This document shows positions 37,942 to 48,927 of a stretch of DNA of 64,000 bases, in pieces. The position numbers and the translations under genes were made by a program. Numbering within the stretch: position 1 is the first letter of the stretch; each line of letters opens with the position of its first letter. The stretch spans positions 558,001 through 622,000 of the forward strand of contig CP094243.1 in assembly GCA_022749655.1 (NCBI GenBank), written 5' to 3'. This DNA comes from Xanthomonas phaseoli pv. phaseoli (lineage in GTDB: Bacteria; Pseudomonadota; Gammaproteobacteria; Xanthomonadales; Xanthomonadaceae). The notes beneath the pieces were generated by a model. It saw nothing but the letters and a program-made list of their open reading frames with translations. It was not told where the DNA came from and made no database searches.

Positions 37942-39207
37942 TCACACCTGCGAGCGGAACGGAAACACCAGTTTCTCGCCAAGCTTCTGCCGCAACGGCC
38001 GCGCGCGCCAGCGCTCCAGCGAATATTGCTCGGCACGTTGCAGATCGCGCTCGAACACCTCGGTCATGCGTGCAGCCAGCGTGCGGTCGTAGACATTCAG
38101 GCTGGCCTCGTCGTTGAGGCGGAACGAGCGGATGTCGAAATTGGTGGAGCCCACCGAGACCAACAGGCCGTCGATGATCAGCAGTTTGGTATGCAGCATG
38201 GTGGGCTGGTATTCGTGGATCTCGATGCCGGCCTGCAGCAACGGCTCCCAGCTGGCCTTGGAAGCCAACCGGACCGAGACTGCATCGATATGCTTGCCGG
38301 GCAGCAGCACGCGAATGTGCACGCCGCGCGTGCGTGCTTCGAGCAGCGAGCGGGTGATCAAGGCATCGGGTACGAAATACGCCGCAGCCAGGTCGATGGT
38401 GTGGCGTGCGGCGGCGATGGCGATCAGATACATCAGGTGCATGCTTTCGCTGCCGCCGGCCGGCGAGGCCACGAACAACTGCGCATCGCTGTCGCCGGCA
38501 GACTCCAGCGCCGGGTAATACTGCGCGCCGTTGACCACACGGCCGGTGGTCTTGATCCAGTTGTCGTTGAAGGCGGTCTGCACCTGCGCCACCACCGGGC
38601 CCACGATGCGGTAGTGGGTGTCGCGCCAATGGTCCGGGTCCTGCGCGTCGCCCATCCATTGGTCGGCCACGCCGACCCCACCGGTGAAGCCGATGCGGCC
38701 ATCGATCACCAGCAACTTGCGGTGGGTCCGGTTGTTGATGCGGTGCAGGTTGTACCAGGCCAGGGGGCGGTAGCGATGCACCTCCACGCCGGCCTCGGTC
38801 ATGGTCTCCACCAGCGCATGGTCCATCTTCAGGCTGCCGCCCCAGTCGATGGTGACCCGCACGGCCACCCCGGCACGCGCGCGCTCGGACAAGGCGTCGC
38901 TGAACTCGCGGCCGATCTCGCCCGACCAATAAATATAGGTCTCGAAGGTGATGGTGTGCTGCGCGCTGCGGATCGCGTCCAGCATGGCTGGAAAGATCTC
39001 GCGGCCGTTATTGAGCACGTCGATCCTGTTGCCGGGCAGGATGGCCGGCCCCAGCAACACCGACATCTCGCGCTTAAATTGCGGATCGGCGACGTCGTAC
39101 AGGTGTTTGGGGATGTGCTCGAGCTTTTTCTCCGGCGTGGCGAAGTTGAGCAGCAGCAGCCCCACCAGCAAGGTGACCGCCACGGCGGCCACGATGATCC
39201 ATGTCAT
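37942..39207 (-). CDS. cardiolipin synthase (phospholipase D family)
   Basis: This is an intact 421-residue protein from ATG 39207. It has an N-terminal membrane helix (MTWIIVAAVAVTLLVGLLLL) and two HKD motifs: HRKLLVIDGRIGFTGG and HTKLLIIDGLLVSVGSTNFD. FETYIYWSGEIGREFSDAL is a ClsA/ClsB/ClsC landmark. The enzyme joins phosphatidylglycerol units, or phosphatidylglycerol and phosphatidylethanolamine, to make cardiolipin at the inner membrane. The short N-terminal anchor fits the ClsB/ClsC-like group, so I give no symbol. Confidence 0.85.
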   Translation of the reverse strand: MTWIIVAAVAVTLLVGLLLLNFATPEKKLEHIPKHLYDVADPQFKREMSVLLGPAILPGNRIDVLNNGREIFPAMLDAIRSAQHTITFETYIYWSGEIGREFSDALSERARAGVAVRVTIDWGGSLKMDHALVETMTEAGVEVHRYRPLAWYNLHRINNRTHRKLLVIDGRIGFTGGVGVADQWMGDAQDPDHWRDTHYRIVGPVVAQVQTAFNDNWIKTTGRVVNGAQYYPALESAGDSDAQLFVASPAGGSESMHLMYLIAIAAARHTIDLAAAYFVPDALITRSLLEARTRGVHIRVLLPGKHIDAVSVRLASKASWEPLLQAGIEIHEYQPTMLHTKLLIIDGLLVSVGSTNFDIRSFRLNDEASLNVYDRTLAARMTEVFERDLQRAEQYSLERWRARPLRQKLGEKLVFPFRSQV

Positions 39208-39327
39208 GCATCCCACTCCGATGTCCCGCCACTGCGGGCGCAAGCGGCCGGCATTTTGGCAAGGCCGGCGGCATGGGGTTTGTGAAGGGGCTGCAGCAGG
39301 TGGGATGCACGCGATGTGCTGCCTGCC

Positions 39328-39875
39328 TCACTCCACCAGATGCAGGTAGTTCGGTGGTACACGCGACGTCAGCCAGATGCTGTTGTCGGCCTGGTGAAAA
39401 ACATCGCCGTCCTCGTGCATCTGCAGACTGTGCACGCGTAGCACGCCAGGTGCGCCGTGCCGTGCGCCGACCGTGGCGGCGGTCTGCGGATCAGCGGACA
39501 GATCCACATGATGGCGTTGCCCGGGCTGCAGACCTTGGACAAGGATGGCTTCGAGAAAGCCGGTCGCGGTGCCGGGGTACGGCATCGACGGTGGCATGCG
39601 CGCCACATGCGCCAGAGCGACGGTCGCTGTGGAGTGGCCTTGGACTGCGCGGATTTGCCGACCATCGGCAGACAGCGCAACGCGCTGCTTGTCGTTGCTG
39701 GAGACCACTGCACGGATCAGGTCTGCGTCACGCGCCCTTCCAGCGGCAGCGGCGGCAGCGATCAGGGCAGCGATGTCGGCCCATCTTCGCGATCCAGCGT
39801 CAGCCCGATGGACTGCGGCGCATGCCGAAGGACATCGCTGAGGAACTTGCTGGTCTCGGTGTGCAGCGAGCGCAT
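39328..39875 (-). CDS. kptA: tRNA/RNA 2'-phosphotransferase KptA, one frame slip
   Basis: From ATG 39875 the minus strand encodes KFLSDVLRHAPQSIGLTLDR, then after a one-base slip near 39,786 (one G short, GW expected) WADIAALIAAAAAAGRARDA, KQRVALSADGRQIRAVQGHS and LHHVDLSADPQTAATVGARH-type text, to VPPNYLHLVE, about 182 residues. These are the Tpt1/KptA signatures, including RAVQGHS and the H-V-D-L-S motif. KptA removes a 2'-phosphate from RNA using NAD+. In bacteria the role is obscure. Confidence 0.85.
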
Positions 39876-40030
39876 GTGCGGTGTTGGGGGCGTGGCGCGT
39901 GGCGCGTGGATGCGACTCTACTGCCGCGCGCTGCGGCAGACCCGACGCATTGCACGATGCGGCATGCAGCGCGTGTCTGCATGCGGCGTCGCGCAGGCGC
40001 ACATCCACATCCACTTCTGCGTCTGCCGCA

Positions 40031-40863
40031 TCACGGTGGCGGGCTGTCGGTCGACAGGGCAATGCCGCGTTGCGCCTCGAGTTCGGCCAGGCGGGCGCCC
40101 AGGGCCTGCCGGATGGAATGGTAGGCGCTGGCACCCATCACCAGACGCCGCGGTGGCGGGGCGTGTTCGGTGCTGGCGATCATCGCGTCCACCATGCGTT
40201 GCGGGTCGCCAGCGATGACCCAGCTGCCATCGTCCAGTGCGCGGCTGAGCGCTCCGACCGGCGTGTCGGCGTAGTCGGCAGGAATGTGGGTGCGTACCAA
40301 CGCGGCGCCGAAATTGGTGCGGGCCGGGCCAGGCTCGGCCAGGGTGAAGTGGATGCCGAAGCCGGCCACTTCCTGCTGCACGGCTTCGACGAAGCCTTCG
40401 ATGCCCCACTTGCTGGCGTGGTACAGGCTGAAGCCGGGATAGGCGATCTGCCCACCTTCCGATGACACCTGCACCACGTGCCCGCCGCCCTGCTGGCGCA
40501 GCCCCGGCAACACGGCCTGGATCAGTGCGATGGAGCCGATGAGGTTGGTGTCGATGACCGCGCGGACCTGCGCTTCGGTGGCGGCCTCGGCCGCGCCCAG
40601 CGTGCCGTAGCCGGCGTTGCTGACCACCACATCGATGCGACCCAGCGCTGCGAATGCCTGTGCCACCGCTGCGTGCACGGCTGCAGTCTCGCGCACGTCC
40701 AGCTGCAGCACCGTCGCTGCATCGCCATACCGGGGGCCAGATCGGCTAGCGCGTGTGGTTTGCGGACGGTGGCGACGATCCGATCGCCGCGCGCCAGCAC
40801 GGTCTCCGCCAAGAGGCGGCCGAAGCCGGACGATGCGCCTGTGATGAGCCAGGTCTTGGACAT
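40031..40863 (-). CDS. short-chain dehydrogenase/reductase, one frame slip
   Basis: The ATG at 40863 begins MSKTWLITGASSGFGRLLAE with the NAD(P)-binding TGxxxGxG motif. After a slip near 40,720 the frame continues LQLDVRETAAVHAAVAQAFA, VVVSNAGYGTLG (NAG motif) and the catalytic YHASKWGIEGF (YxxxK) to the end, about 277 residues. The classical SDR fold is clear but the substrate is not. It lies divergent to a LysR gene 101 bases away, which probably controls it. Confidence 0.8.
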
Positions 40864-40963
40864 GGGAGTGGCCTTGTTCGCTGGAGAAGGCTTCACTCTA
40901 GGAAACGGGTATTGCTGGGTCTATGCCATAAAATTCGAATGACTTGATGCGGTTTTACCACCA

Positions 40964-41866
40964 ATGTCCAAGCCCAGCTTCAACGATCTGGTCGCCTTCA
41001 CTGCGGTCGCCACGCACCGCAGCTTTCGGCGCGCCGCCGCTGAGGTGGGCTTGGCGCCGTCTTCGCTCAGCCATGTGATCAGCGCACTGGAGCGCAATCT
41101 CGGCGTGCGGCTGCTGCACCGAACCACCCGTAGCGTGTCGCTGACCGAAGCCGGCGAACGCCTGTACGCAAGGCTGGTACCGGCGCTGCAGGAGGTGGAC
41201 CACGCGTTGCTGGCGCTGGACGATTTCCGTGGCGGGCCCACCGGCACGGTGCGCATCAACGCACCGGAAGTGGTGGTGCAGGTATTGCTGCAGCAGGTGG
41301 TGCCGCACGTGCTGGCGCGCCACCCGGCGCTATCGGTGGATCTGGTGAGCGAAGGCCGGCTGGTGGATATCGTGGCTGCAGGATGCGATGCCGGCATTCG
41401 CTTCAGCGAGTCGGTGCCGCAGGACATGGTGGCGGTGCCGTTCGGTGGGCCTACGCGCTTCCTCGCCGTCGCGGCGCCAGCCTATCTTGCGCGCGCGGGG
41501 ATTCCACCAACGCCCGATGCCTTGCACCGGCATGCCTGCATCCGCCATCGCATGCCCAGCGGCAGGCTGTACCACTGGGAGTTCGAACGTCGTGGCCAGG
41601 AAGTGGTGATCGATGTGCCCGGGCGGCTCACCCTGGACCAGATCGCACCGATGCGCGAGGCGGCCGAAGCCGGCCTTGGCATCGCCTATGTACCCGAGTA
41701 CGCGGTAAGCGCCGCCCTGCAACGCGGCACATTGGTGCCTGTGCTGGAAGCATGGTGCCCGGCCATTCCGGGGCTGGTGCTGTACTACCCGGGGCATCGG
41801 CATCTTCCGCCGGGTCTGCGCGCCTTCATCGAGATGCTCAAGGAGGTGCTGCCGCAGCACGGCTGA
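40964..41866 (+). CDS. LysR-family transcriptional regulator
   Basis: This is an intact 300-residue protein. The N-terminal winged helix reads FNDLVAFTAVATHRSFRRAA and APSSLSHVISALERNLGVRL, then LLHRTTRSVSLTEAGERLYA. A substrate-binding domain of the CrgA/AaeR-like group follows. LysR proteins usually control the divergent neighbour, here the SDR gene, from the shared 101-base gap. The inducer is unknown. Confidence 0.92.
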   Translation: MSKPSFNDLVAFTAVATHRSFRRAAAEVGLAPSSLSHVISALERNLGVRLLHRTTRSVSLTEAGERLYARLVPALQEVDHALLALDDFRGGPTGTVRINAPEVVVQVLLQQVVPHVLARHPALSVDLVSEGRLVDIVAAGCDAGIRFSESVPQDMVAVPFGGPTRFLAVAAPAYLARAGIPPTPDALHRHACIRHRMPSGRLYHWEFERRGQEVVIDVPGRLTLDQIAPMREAAEAGLGIAYVPEYAVSAALQRGTLVPVLEAWCPAIPGLVLYYPGHRHLPPGLRAFIEMLKEVLPQHG

Positions 41867-41972
41867 AGCGCGCGTCACGGCTGCGACCATGGCGCTGCCT
41901 GCACGATCACGCGTGCGCCAACGCGGCAGCAAACAGCAGAACCTAGGGGTGTGCGGTGCTATGGTTCGCGCC

Positions 41973-42505
41973 ATGCATCCGGCCGCCGCCATCCGGTTCG
42001 CTGCCACCTCGCTGCAACCGGCAGCGCCGGCCGATGTCACCTGGCTGTTTCTACTGCTGCAGCGGCGAGCAACGCGCAGCATGGTGAGCGTCACCGGCAC
42101 GGTGGCCGGGACCCGCTGCAGGCGACGCTGCAGCCAGACGGGCGGGGCGGGCATTGGCTCGCGATCGAACGCGCCCTGCAGCAGGCAGCCAGTGTGTCGG
42201 CTGGACAGACGGTGGCGCTCGCGCTGGCGCCCGTTGCCGAAGAACCCGCGCCGCTGGTGCCGGACGACCTGCGTGCAGCGTTGGCCGCGCAGCCGACCGC
42301 GCGTGCGACCTGGGACGACGTCACCGCCGTGGCGCGGCGCGAGTGGATCTTCTGGGTGGTGTCCGGCAAAAGGGCCCAAACGCGGAGCAAGCGCATCGCC
42401 ACCGCATGCGCCATGCTGGCCTCGGGCAAGCGGCGTGCGTGCTGTTTCGATCGCTTGGGCAAGGACCGCCACGCGCTGGCGGCACCCACGCCAAAAGCGG
42501 GCTGA
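41973..42505 (+). CDS. YdeI/OmpD-associated (DUF1905-type) protein, one frame slip
   Basis: From ATG 41973 the text RFAATSLQPAAPADVTWLFL opens a DUF1905 domain. The G3 run at 42108-42110 is one G short, after which GDPLQATLQPDGRGGHWLAI continues to VARREWIFWVVSGKRAQTRS and the Lys/Arg-rich YdeI C-terminal block, about 178 residues. YdeI-like proteins are linked to resistance to cationic peptides and polymyxin in enterics. The role in Xanthomonas is unknown. Confidence 0.7.
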
Positions 42506-42618
42506 AGCAGGCGGCCCGGTGCGCGAGTGGCCGCCATCTATAAGCCAAAATGCTTACATGCGTCACACAAGCGCGCACCTATACTCCGGGGCTGTCCCAC
42601 CGAAGAGGTTCTGACCGC

Positions 42619-43980
42619 ATGAGCGCACCCCCATCGTCTCCGATCGCTGCCGGTTCTGGCACAGCTGCCGGTAGCCTTCGCCGCTCGGTGTCCAACACGC
42701 TCAAGGGCTCGGCCGGCAACCTCGTCGAGTGGTACGACGTCTACGTCTATTCGGTGTTCGCCACCTACTTCGAGTCGCAGTTCTTCTCCAAGGAAGACAA
42801 GAACGCCACCATGTTCGTGTGGGCGATCTTCGCGATGACGTTCCTGATGCGCCCGATCGGCGCGTGGTATTTCGGTCGCTTCGCCGACCGTTATGGCCGC
42901 CGCCTGGCGCTGACCATTTCGGTGTCGGTGATGGCGCTGTGCTCGTTCGTCATTGCAATCACGCCCACGGTGGCCACGATCGGCATCGCTGCGCCGATCA
43001 TCTTGCTGGTGGCACGCCTGCTGCAGGGCTTTGCGACCGGTGGCGAATACGGCACCAGCGCCACGTACATGTCCGAAGCGGCGATTCCGGGCCGGCGCGG
43101 CTTCTTGTCCTCGTTCCATTACGTGACGCTGGTGGGCGGGCACGTACTGGCGCAGACCACCTTGCTGATCATGTTGCATTTCTTCGATGCGTCGCAGGTC
43201 TCCGAATGGGGCTGGCGCGTGGCGTTCGGGCTGGGCGGCATCGGCGCGTTGGTGGTGTTCTGGCTGCGTCGCACGATGGACGAGTCGCTGAGCTCCGAGT
43301 CCATCGCCGATTCGCGTACCGGCAAGGCCAGGGCCTCCGGCTCGATGCGCGAATTGTTCGTCAATCAGTGGCGTCCGCTGCTGTTGTGCTTCCTGATCAC
43401 CGCCGGCGGTACGATCGCGTTCTACACCTATTCGGTCACCGGGCCGAAGATGATCCAGACCGCATTCGCCGGTGGCGATGTGATGGCCGGCACCATCATC
43501 AACCTGGTCGCGCTGACCGTGCTGATGCTGATGCAACCGGTCGGCGGCTGGCTGTCGGACATCGTCGGGCGCAAGACCTTGCTGGTGTTCTTCGGCATCG
43601 GCGGCGTGCTCTACACCTGGTTCCTGGTGATGGAACTGCCCAAGCAGACCGACTGGCTGACCGCGTTCGTGATTCTCACTGTGGGCTTTGTGATCCTGAC
43701 CGGCTACACCTCGATCAATGCAGTGGTGAAGGCGGAATTGTTCCCCACGCATGTGCGCGCGCTGGGCGTCGGTCTTGGCTACGCGCTGGCGAATTCGGCG
43801 TTCGGCGGCACCGCGCCGTTGCTGTATCAGGCTTCGCTGAAGACCAACCAAGTGACCGAGTTCGTGATCTATGCGACGGCGGTGATTGCGGTGTCGTTGG
43901 TGGTCTACATGTTCTTCCTGACCAACAAGGGCAGCAACTGGCTGGACGACGAAGCGGCGATGCATCAGCGCAAGCGGTGA
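42619..43980 (+). CDS. MFS metabolite:H+ symporter, alpha-ketoglutarate permease-like
   Basis: This is an intact 453-residue protein with 12 predicted helices. The MHS-family opening GSAGNLVEWYDVYVYSVFAT, the A-motif GRFADRYGRRLAL, the R-rich loop RLLQGFATGGEYGTSATYMS and KAELFPTHVRALGVGLGYAL all match KgtP/ShiA/ProP-type symporters, closest by eye to KgtP. It would import a dicarboxylate or similar acid with protons. It stands alone. Confidence 0.85.
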   Translation: MSAPPSSPIAAGSGTAAGSLRRSVSNTLKGSAGNLVEWYDVYVYSVFATYFESQFFSKEDKNATMFVWAIFAMTFLMRPIGAWYFGRFADRYGRRLALTISVSVMALCSFVIAITPTVATIGIAAPIILLVARLLQGFATGGEYGTSATYMSEAAIPGRRGFLSSFHYVTLVGGHVLAQTTLLIMLHFFDASQVSEWGWRVAFGLGGIGALVVFWLRRTMDESLSSESIADSRTGKARASGSMRELFVNQWRPLLLCFLITAGGTIAFYTYSVTGPKMIQTAFAGGDVMAGTIINLVALTVLMLMQPVGGWLSDIVGRKTLLVFFGIGGVLYTWFLVMELPKQTDWLTAFVILTVGFVILTGYTSINAVVKAELFPTHVRALGVGLGYALANSAFGGTAPLLYQASLKTNQVTEFVIYATAVIAVSLVVYMFFLTNKGSNWLDDEAAMHQRKR

Positions 43981-44000
43981 TGAGCGCGCGGGCTGGCTGT

Positions 44001-44045
44001 TTCCTTCTCCCTGCGGGAGAAGGTGCCCGAAGGGCGGATGAGGGG
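44001..44045 (+). repeat. dispersed intergenic palindromic repeat, copy A
   Basis: A hairpin CCTTCTCCCTGCGGGAGAAGG is followed by TGCCCGAAGGGCGGATGAGG. The latter half recurs at 52,643-52,673. Such elements occur widely between Xanthomonas genes. Here it sits 20 bases after the permease stop and could act as a terminator. Confidence 0.7.
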
Positions 44046-44230
44046 CGCCCCAGGTGACTGGCAGACCGACCGTGGTAAACGCGTCGCCACGCGCCGCCAA
44101 GGTGAAGCATCGATGCTGCGGTCGTGCATGAGTACCCCGTACCCTCACCCCACCCCCGCTCCGCGCCCCGGCCCGCGCCAGCAGCGCGGGCGCTCCAAGG
44201 CACGCGCGCCAGTGGCGCGCAAGCAGTGCC

Positions 44231-46547
44231 TTATCGTCCCGGCGGGAGAGGGGCCAACGCGGGCTGCTGTTCTGCGACGTCCTGATGCTGCGCCGTTGTC
44301 TTTGCAAACACGCTGTAACGCAGCCCAATCAACCCCAACAACGCTTCATCGCGATGCGCGCCGGCCGGCACTTTGCCCACGCGCGCCAGGGAAACATCCA
44401 GACGATCACGCAGAGATTCCGGCCCAGGCAACGGACGCTTCTGTGCAACCTGCTGCCGGTAGTACGCAGCCACCTCGCGCAGAATCGCGTCCACCGCATC
44501 AACGCTCGGCTGCGGCAAACCATGCCGGGCGCTGCGCAGCTGCAGGATGTTCAAGCCAACACGCACTTCGTTGAGCATATCCACCGAGGCCAGGTCGCTG
44601 CCTTCCGGCGTCAACGCCAGCCGTGGCGCAAGCAGGCCAAGCAGATCCAGCATGCGTGCGGCAAAGTGCTGGCGATCGTGCGCGCCGTGTCCGTCGGCGG
44701 CGTCGGCCAGCGTGCGCCAGCCCTGGCGCACCAGCCGGCGTGCGCTCCATTCGGCACCGACCGAACGAAACAGACGCGTGAGCACCACCGCAAACCCGAT
44801 CCCCAGCACCATCGCCACCGCCGCATTGACGAAGCTCTGCAGGTTGGCGCTGTAGCTGTTCTGCAGGCTCAGCAGCGCGGTGAGGTTCACCACCAGCGGC
44901 AAGGCGATCAGCATGCTCTTGGGGCGATGCAGTAGCGCGCCCAATGGCAGGAAGCCCGCCGCGAGCACCAACACCAGCATCGGGAAATCGTGGATGGCCG
45001 GGAAGATGCCGAACTGATAGATGCCGGCAACCACGCTGGCCACCACCGCCCAGGTCAGGAACGACAGCATGCTCGGCGCAGGGTCGTCCTGGGCGGCGAA
45101 AAACGCAGCAGTGACCGCGGCCATCATCGCGCCGTTGCCGCCGCCTTCCCAGCCGATGCCGATCCACAACACGCAGTACGCCATCAGCGCGAAGCCGGCG
45201 CTCAGCGCGGAAAACGCGGCCATGCCGAAATCGATGTGGCGCGTGGCGTGGGCAGCGCCCGACACGTCGGTGATGGCCGGCGATGACCAAGGCGATTGCT
45301 GCGACGGCGCCTCACGCGTTGACCGAGGCAGTTCAAGATCTTGCGACGTTGCGTGCACCTGCGCGGGCGAGATGGCCTGCGCCGCCTGACTGCGCGACCA
45401 GCCCAAGCGCCGCCGCAGCGATCGATGTATTGCGGCGCGGAGCTGCATCACTGGTTGTGTTGTCGGCCTGCACGGATGCAGCAGGTACCGTAGACGGCAT
45501 CGCACGCAGCGCAACCGGCGCCGTGCCTTGCACCAGGGCCTGCTGCAGCGTGCGGCAGGCCTGCCACAGGTCGAGCAGTTCCTGCAGGCGCAGCAGCAAG
45601 CTGGCCAGCAATAAATGATCGATGTCCTGATCCACTACCGGGCGCAATGCGTCGATGCGGACACGCAATGCATCAGCGTTGGCATCGGCATCGGTATCGG
45701 CGTGGACACTGCCGCTGTCGCCCACAGGATCCACCCACGCAGCAACATCTTCCAGCAAGGCCGCAAGCGTCGAGGCGTGCGCCGCGCCATCGCGCTGCAA
45801 GGCATCCAGGCGGTCGGCAATCGACGACAGCACCGGCAGCAGCATCAGCATGCGGGCGCGCAGCTGTTCCAGCGTTGGAGCCGCCCCGGCATGGCGCGGG
45901 TCGTCGTGGCGGACGAAGGCGATCAAGGCCTCGAACTGCACCAGATCGGCCGCCAGCCGATTGCGCGGCGCCTGCGATGGGCCGCGCTGCAGCACCTGGC
46001 GGCACCACTGCGCTGCGTCCTGCATCCAGTTACCGATCCGTGCGGTGAGCATGGGCTTGACCGAGGCCGGGAACAGCAGCGACGCGAACAGCACCGTCAT
46101 CACCGTGCCCAGGATGATTTCTTCGCTGCGGGCCACGACGGTGTCGAAGATGCTTTCCGGCGAGGTGACCGCAGGAAAGCCAATGAACGCGGTGGTGTAG
46201 CCGGCCAGCAGGAACGCATAGCCGCGCGGGCCGCGATTGAGCAGCGCCAGGAACAGGCATGCCGAGAGCCACAGCGCCATCGCCGCGCTCAGCAGCAAAG
46301 GCGTTTCCACCAGATTCGGCAGCATCACCAAGGTGGCCACGCCGGCCAGCAAGGTGCCGAGCAAGCGGTACACGCCCTTGGCACGGGTAGGGCCGAGCAG
46401 CGGTTGCGAGACGATGTAGACCGTGGCCATTGCCCAGTACGGTCGCGACAGATTGCCGGCCAGCGCGACATACAGCGCCACGATCGAGGCGGCGAAGGTC
46501 TTGGCCGAAAACAGCCAGGCCTGACGATCGCGCAGCAACGGCATCAT
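44231..46547 (-). CDS. FUSC-family aromatic-acid exporter subunit (AaeB/fusaric acid resistance-like), one frame slip
   Basis: The start at 46547 (MMPLLRDRQAWLFSAKTFAA) overlaps the end of the outer-membrane factor gene. Two blocks of membrane helices typical of FUSC proteins are present (YWAMATVYIVSQPLLGPTRA in the first; SFLTWAVVASVVAGIYQFGI in the second). They are separated by a long cytoplasmic stretch and a frame slip near 45,390-45,430. The whole is about 770 residues, as expected for AaeB-like pumps. It is the last gene of a five-gene efflux operon and would move aromatic or fusaric-type acids across the inner membrane. Confidence 0.82.
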
Positions 46548-48007
46548 CGCGCAGCCTTGGTGTGGTTGCGCCCTGCGTCGGCATCCCAACCGCCGCCCAG
46601 CGCCAGAAACAGCTGGATCTGGTCCTGCGACACCTGCGCTTGTGCAGTGGCCAGGGTCATGTCGGCGGTGGCCAGGGTGCGCTCGGCGTCCAGGCTGGAC
46701 AGGTACGGCGTGCGCCCGCCCTGATACAGGCGCCGGTTTTGCGCCGACGCCAGCTCTGCCTGTTGTTGCGCCTGTTCCAGCAGATGCAGGCGGTCCAGAT
46801 CCTGCGCATAGCGCGACAAGCTGGTCTGCACTTCGCGCAAGGCCTGCAGCACGGTGTTGTCGAACTGCGCCAGCGCAGCGTCGGCGCCGGCTTCGGTGGC
46901 GCGCACCCGCGCACGTGCGCCGCTGGAGGGCAGCGTCCAGGAAATCAGCGGGCCGAACGACCACGCGTGCGTGGCCGGCTCACCGAAATCCGCCAGCAGG
47001 CCGGTGGCGCCGATCGAACCACCCAGGCGGATGTCCGGATACAACTCGGCGGTGGCCACGCCGATGCGTGCGGTGGCGGCGGCGAGCCGGCGCTCGGCCT
47101 GGCGCACATCCGGGCGGCGCGCCAGCAGCGCCCGGCCATCGCCGATCGGGATCGGCTGCTGCACTGCCGGCGCGTGCGCGCAGCTGTCCACGCCGGCCGG
47201 CACCTCGCCGGGTGTCTTGCCGAGCAGCGCGGCCAATTGGTAACCGGCGGCCTGGCGGCGCGCGCGTAGCGGCGGCAGCGACGCTTCCAGCATCGCCACC
47301 TGCGCGGTGGCGCGCGCCAGATCCGGTGGCGTGCCGCGACCGGCCGCGATCAGGCGTTGGGTGATCTGGCGGCTGTGTTGCTGCAACTGCAGCGAATGCT
47401 CGGCCACCTGCAACTCATGGTTGGCGTGGCAATCTCACATAACATAACTGCCAGCCACCTGCGCGGCCACGCTGACGCGCGCCAGATCGATCGCCGCCTG
47501 CGCCACCTGGGTGTCGGCGTGCGCGGCTTGGGCACCGCGTTGCAGCTTGCCGAACAGATCGAACTGATACGACACACCGAACTTGCCATCGGCCAAGTTG
47601 AACACCGGCAGTTTTTCTTCCTGCAAAAACGCCTCAGCCGACACCTGTGCGCGGCTGACGCCGGCTTCCACCTCGTAATCGAAGCCGCCGGCATCCATGG
47701 CCTGTTCGTAGAGCGCAGCGGCGCGGCGCAGATTGGCACCGGCGACCTTGAGCTCGACGTTGTCGCGCAGGGCCTGCTCGATCAGGCTATCCAGCATCGG
47801 GTCCTGATACAGCGCCCACCAGCGCGCCGGCAACGCGGCGCCAGGTCGTACCTGGTCGTTGCCGGTGTCGAGAAACGCGGCATTGGCGGCCGGCCGCCGG
47901 TACGCCGCATCGTCCGGTACGGCGTAGTTCGGGCCAACCGTGCTGCAGGCACCGAGCATGCTCAGCAGTGCGGCCAATCCCAGCGGACGCAACATCGCGC
48001 GGTTCAT
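46544..48007 (-). CDS. NodT-family outer-membrane efflux lipoprotein, one frame slip
   Basis: The start at 48007 (MNRAMLRPLGLAALLSMLGA) has a lipobox (LGAC) and the NodT text CSTVGPNYAVPD. The first frame ends at 47435. The second runs from ELQVAEHSLQLQQHSRQITQ through ARRPDVRQAERRLAAATA and RIGVATAELYPDIRLGG to 46544. Together they make about 487 residues. The protein forms the TolC-like outer-membrane channel of the efflux pump. Its start overlaps the end of the membrane-fusion gene. Confidence 0.85.
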
Positions 48008-48927
48008 GGCGCCGCCTTGGCCTGCACACGGGCAGGCGCGATCGCCGGGGGCGCGTTTGCGGTGTCGGGCAGGATGCTCACCGTGGCAGTGCGCCCTGCG
48101 ATCAACTGCACATGCGCAGGCACGCGGTCCAGCACGATGCGCACCGGAATGCGCTGCGCCAGCCGCACCCAGTCGAACGCAGGCGTGACATTGGGCAATG
48201 CGCCGGCGCTGCCGCTGCGGTAACGGTCTTCGATCCCGGCCGCGATGCTCTGCACATGCCCATGCAGCGTGAGCGGCTCGCCCATCAGCTGCACGTCCAC
48301 GCGCTGGCCGGGGTGCACGCCCTGCAGGCGGGTTTCTTCGAAGTAGCCATCGACCCGGAACGAGCCGGTGTCCAGCACCGCCACCACTGGGCGCCCGGCG
48401 CTGACGTAGTCGCCCACGCGCACGGTGCGGTCGCTGACGCGGCCGTCGGCCGGGCTACGCACCTGGGTGCGGTCCAGGTTGAGCTGGGCCAGATCCACCG
48501 CCGATTGCGCGGTGGCCACTGCGGCCTGCGCCTTTTGCACGTTGGAGCGGCGCACTTCGGCATCTTCGGCGGCGACCAGGTCCTGCAGGCTGCGGTCGCG
48601 CGCGATCTCGCGGCGCAGCTGGGTCAGCGTCGCCTGGCGTTCGGCCAGTGCGGCACGCGCCTGTTCCAGGGCGATTTCGTAGCGCGCACGGTCCACCACC
48701 AACAGCAATTGCCCGCGCCTGACCGGCTGGTTGTCTGCCACGGCCACCGATTCCACCAGCCCGGAGACATCCGGCGCCACCTGCACCACATCGGCGCCCA
48801 CGTGCGCATCGCGCGTCCACGGCGCCTGCATGTAATAACGCCACAGGTGCTGCAACACCAACGCGGCCACCATCACCATCGCCAGGGTCAGCAGTGCCGG
48901 CCCCGCGGTCTTGATCAGCTTTTTCAC
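48004..48927 (-). CDS. HlyD/AaeA-type membrane fusion protein
   Basis: The GTG at 48927 overlaps the stop of the DUF1656 gene and gives 307 residues. It has an N-terminal anchor (TLAMVMVAALVLQHLWRYY), the fusion-protein opening TRDAHVGADVVQVAPDVSGL, a coiled-coil hairpin, and the second lipoyl half VRSPADGRVSDRTVRVGDYV. It links the inner-membrane FUSC pump to the outer-membrane factor. The frame is intact to the stop at 48004. Confidence 0.9.
   Translation of the reverse strand: MKKLIKTAGPALLTLAMVMVAALVLQHLWRYYMQAPWTRDAHVGADVVQVAPDVSGLVESVAVADNQPVRRGQLLLVVDRARYEIALEQARAALAERQATLTQLRREIARDRSLQDLVAAEDAEVRRSNVQKAQAAVATAQSAVDLAQLNLDRTQVRSPADGRVSDRTVRVGDYVSAGRPVVAVLDTGSFRVDGYFEETRLQGVHPGQRVDVQLMGEPLTLHGHVQSIAAGIEDRYRSGSAGALPNVTPAFDWVRLAQRIPVRIVLDRVPAHVQLIAGRTATVSILPDTANAPPAIAPARVQAKAAP

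Noticed and set aside
37318..39285. A 655-codon plus-strand frame across the DUF1453-like and cardiolipin synthase genes
   Set aside because: It crosses a supported plus-strand gene in another frame and a supported minus-strand gene, with no recognisable protein text of its own.
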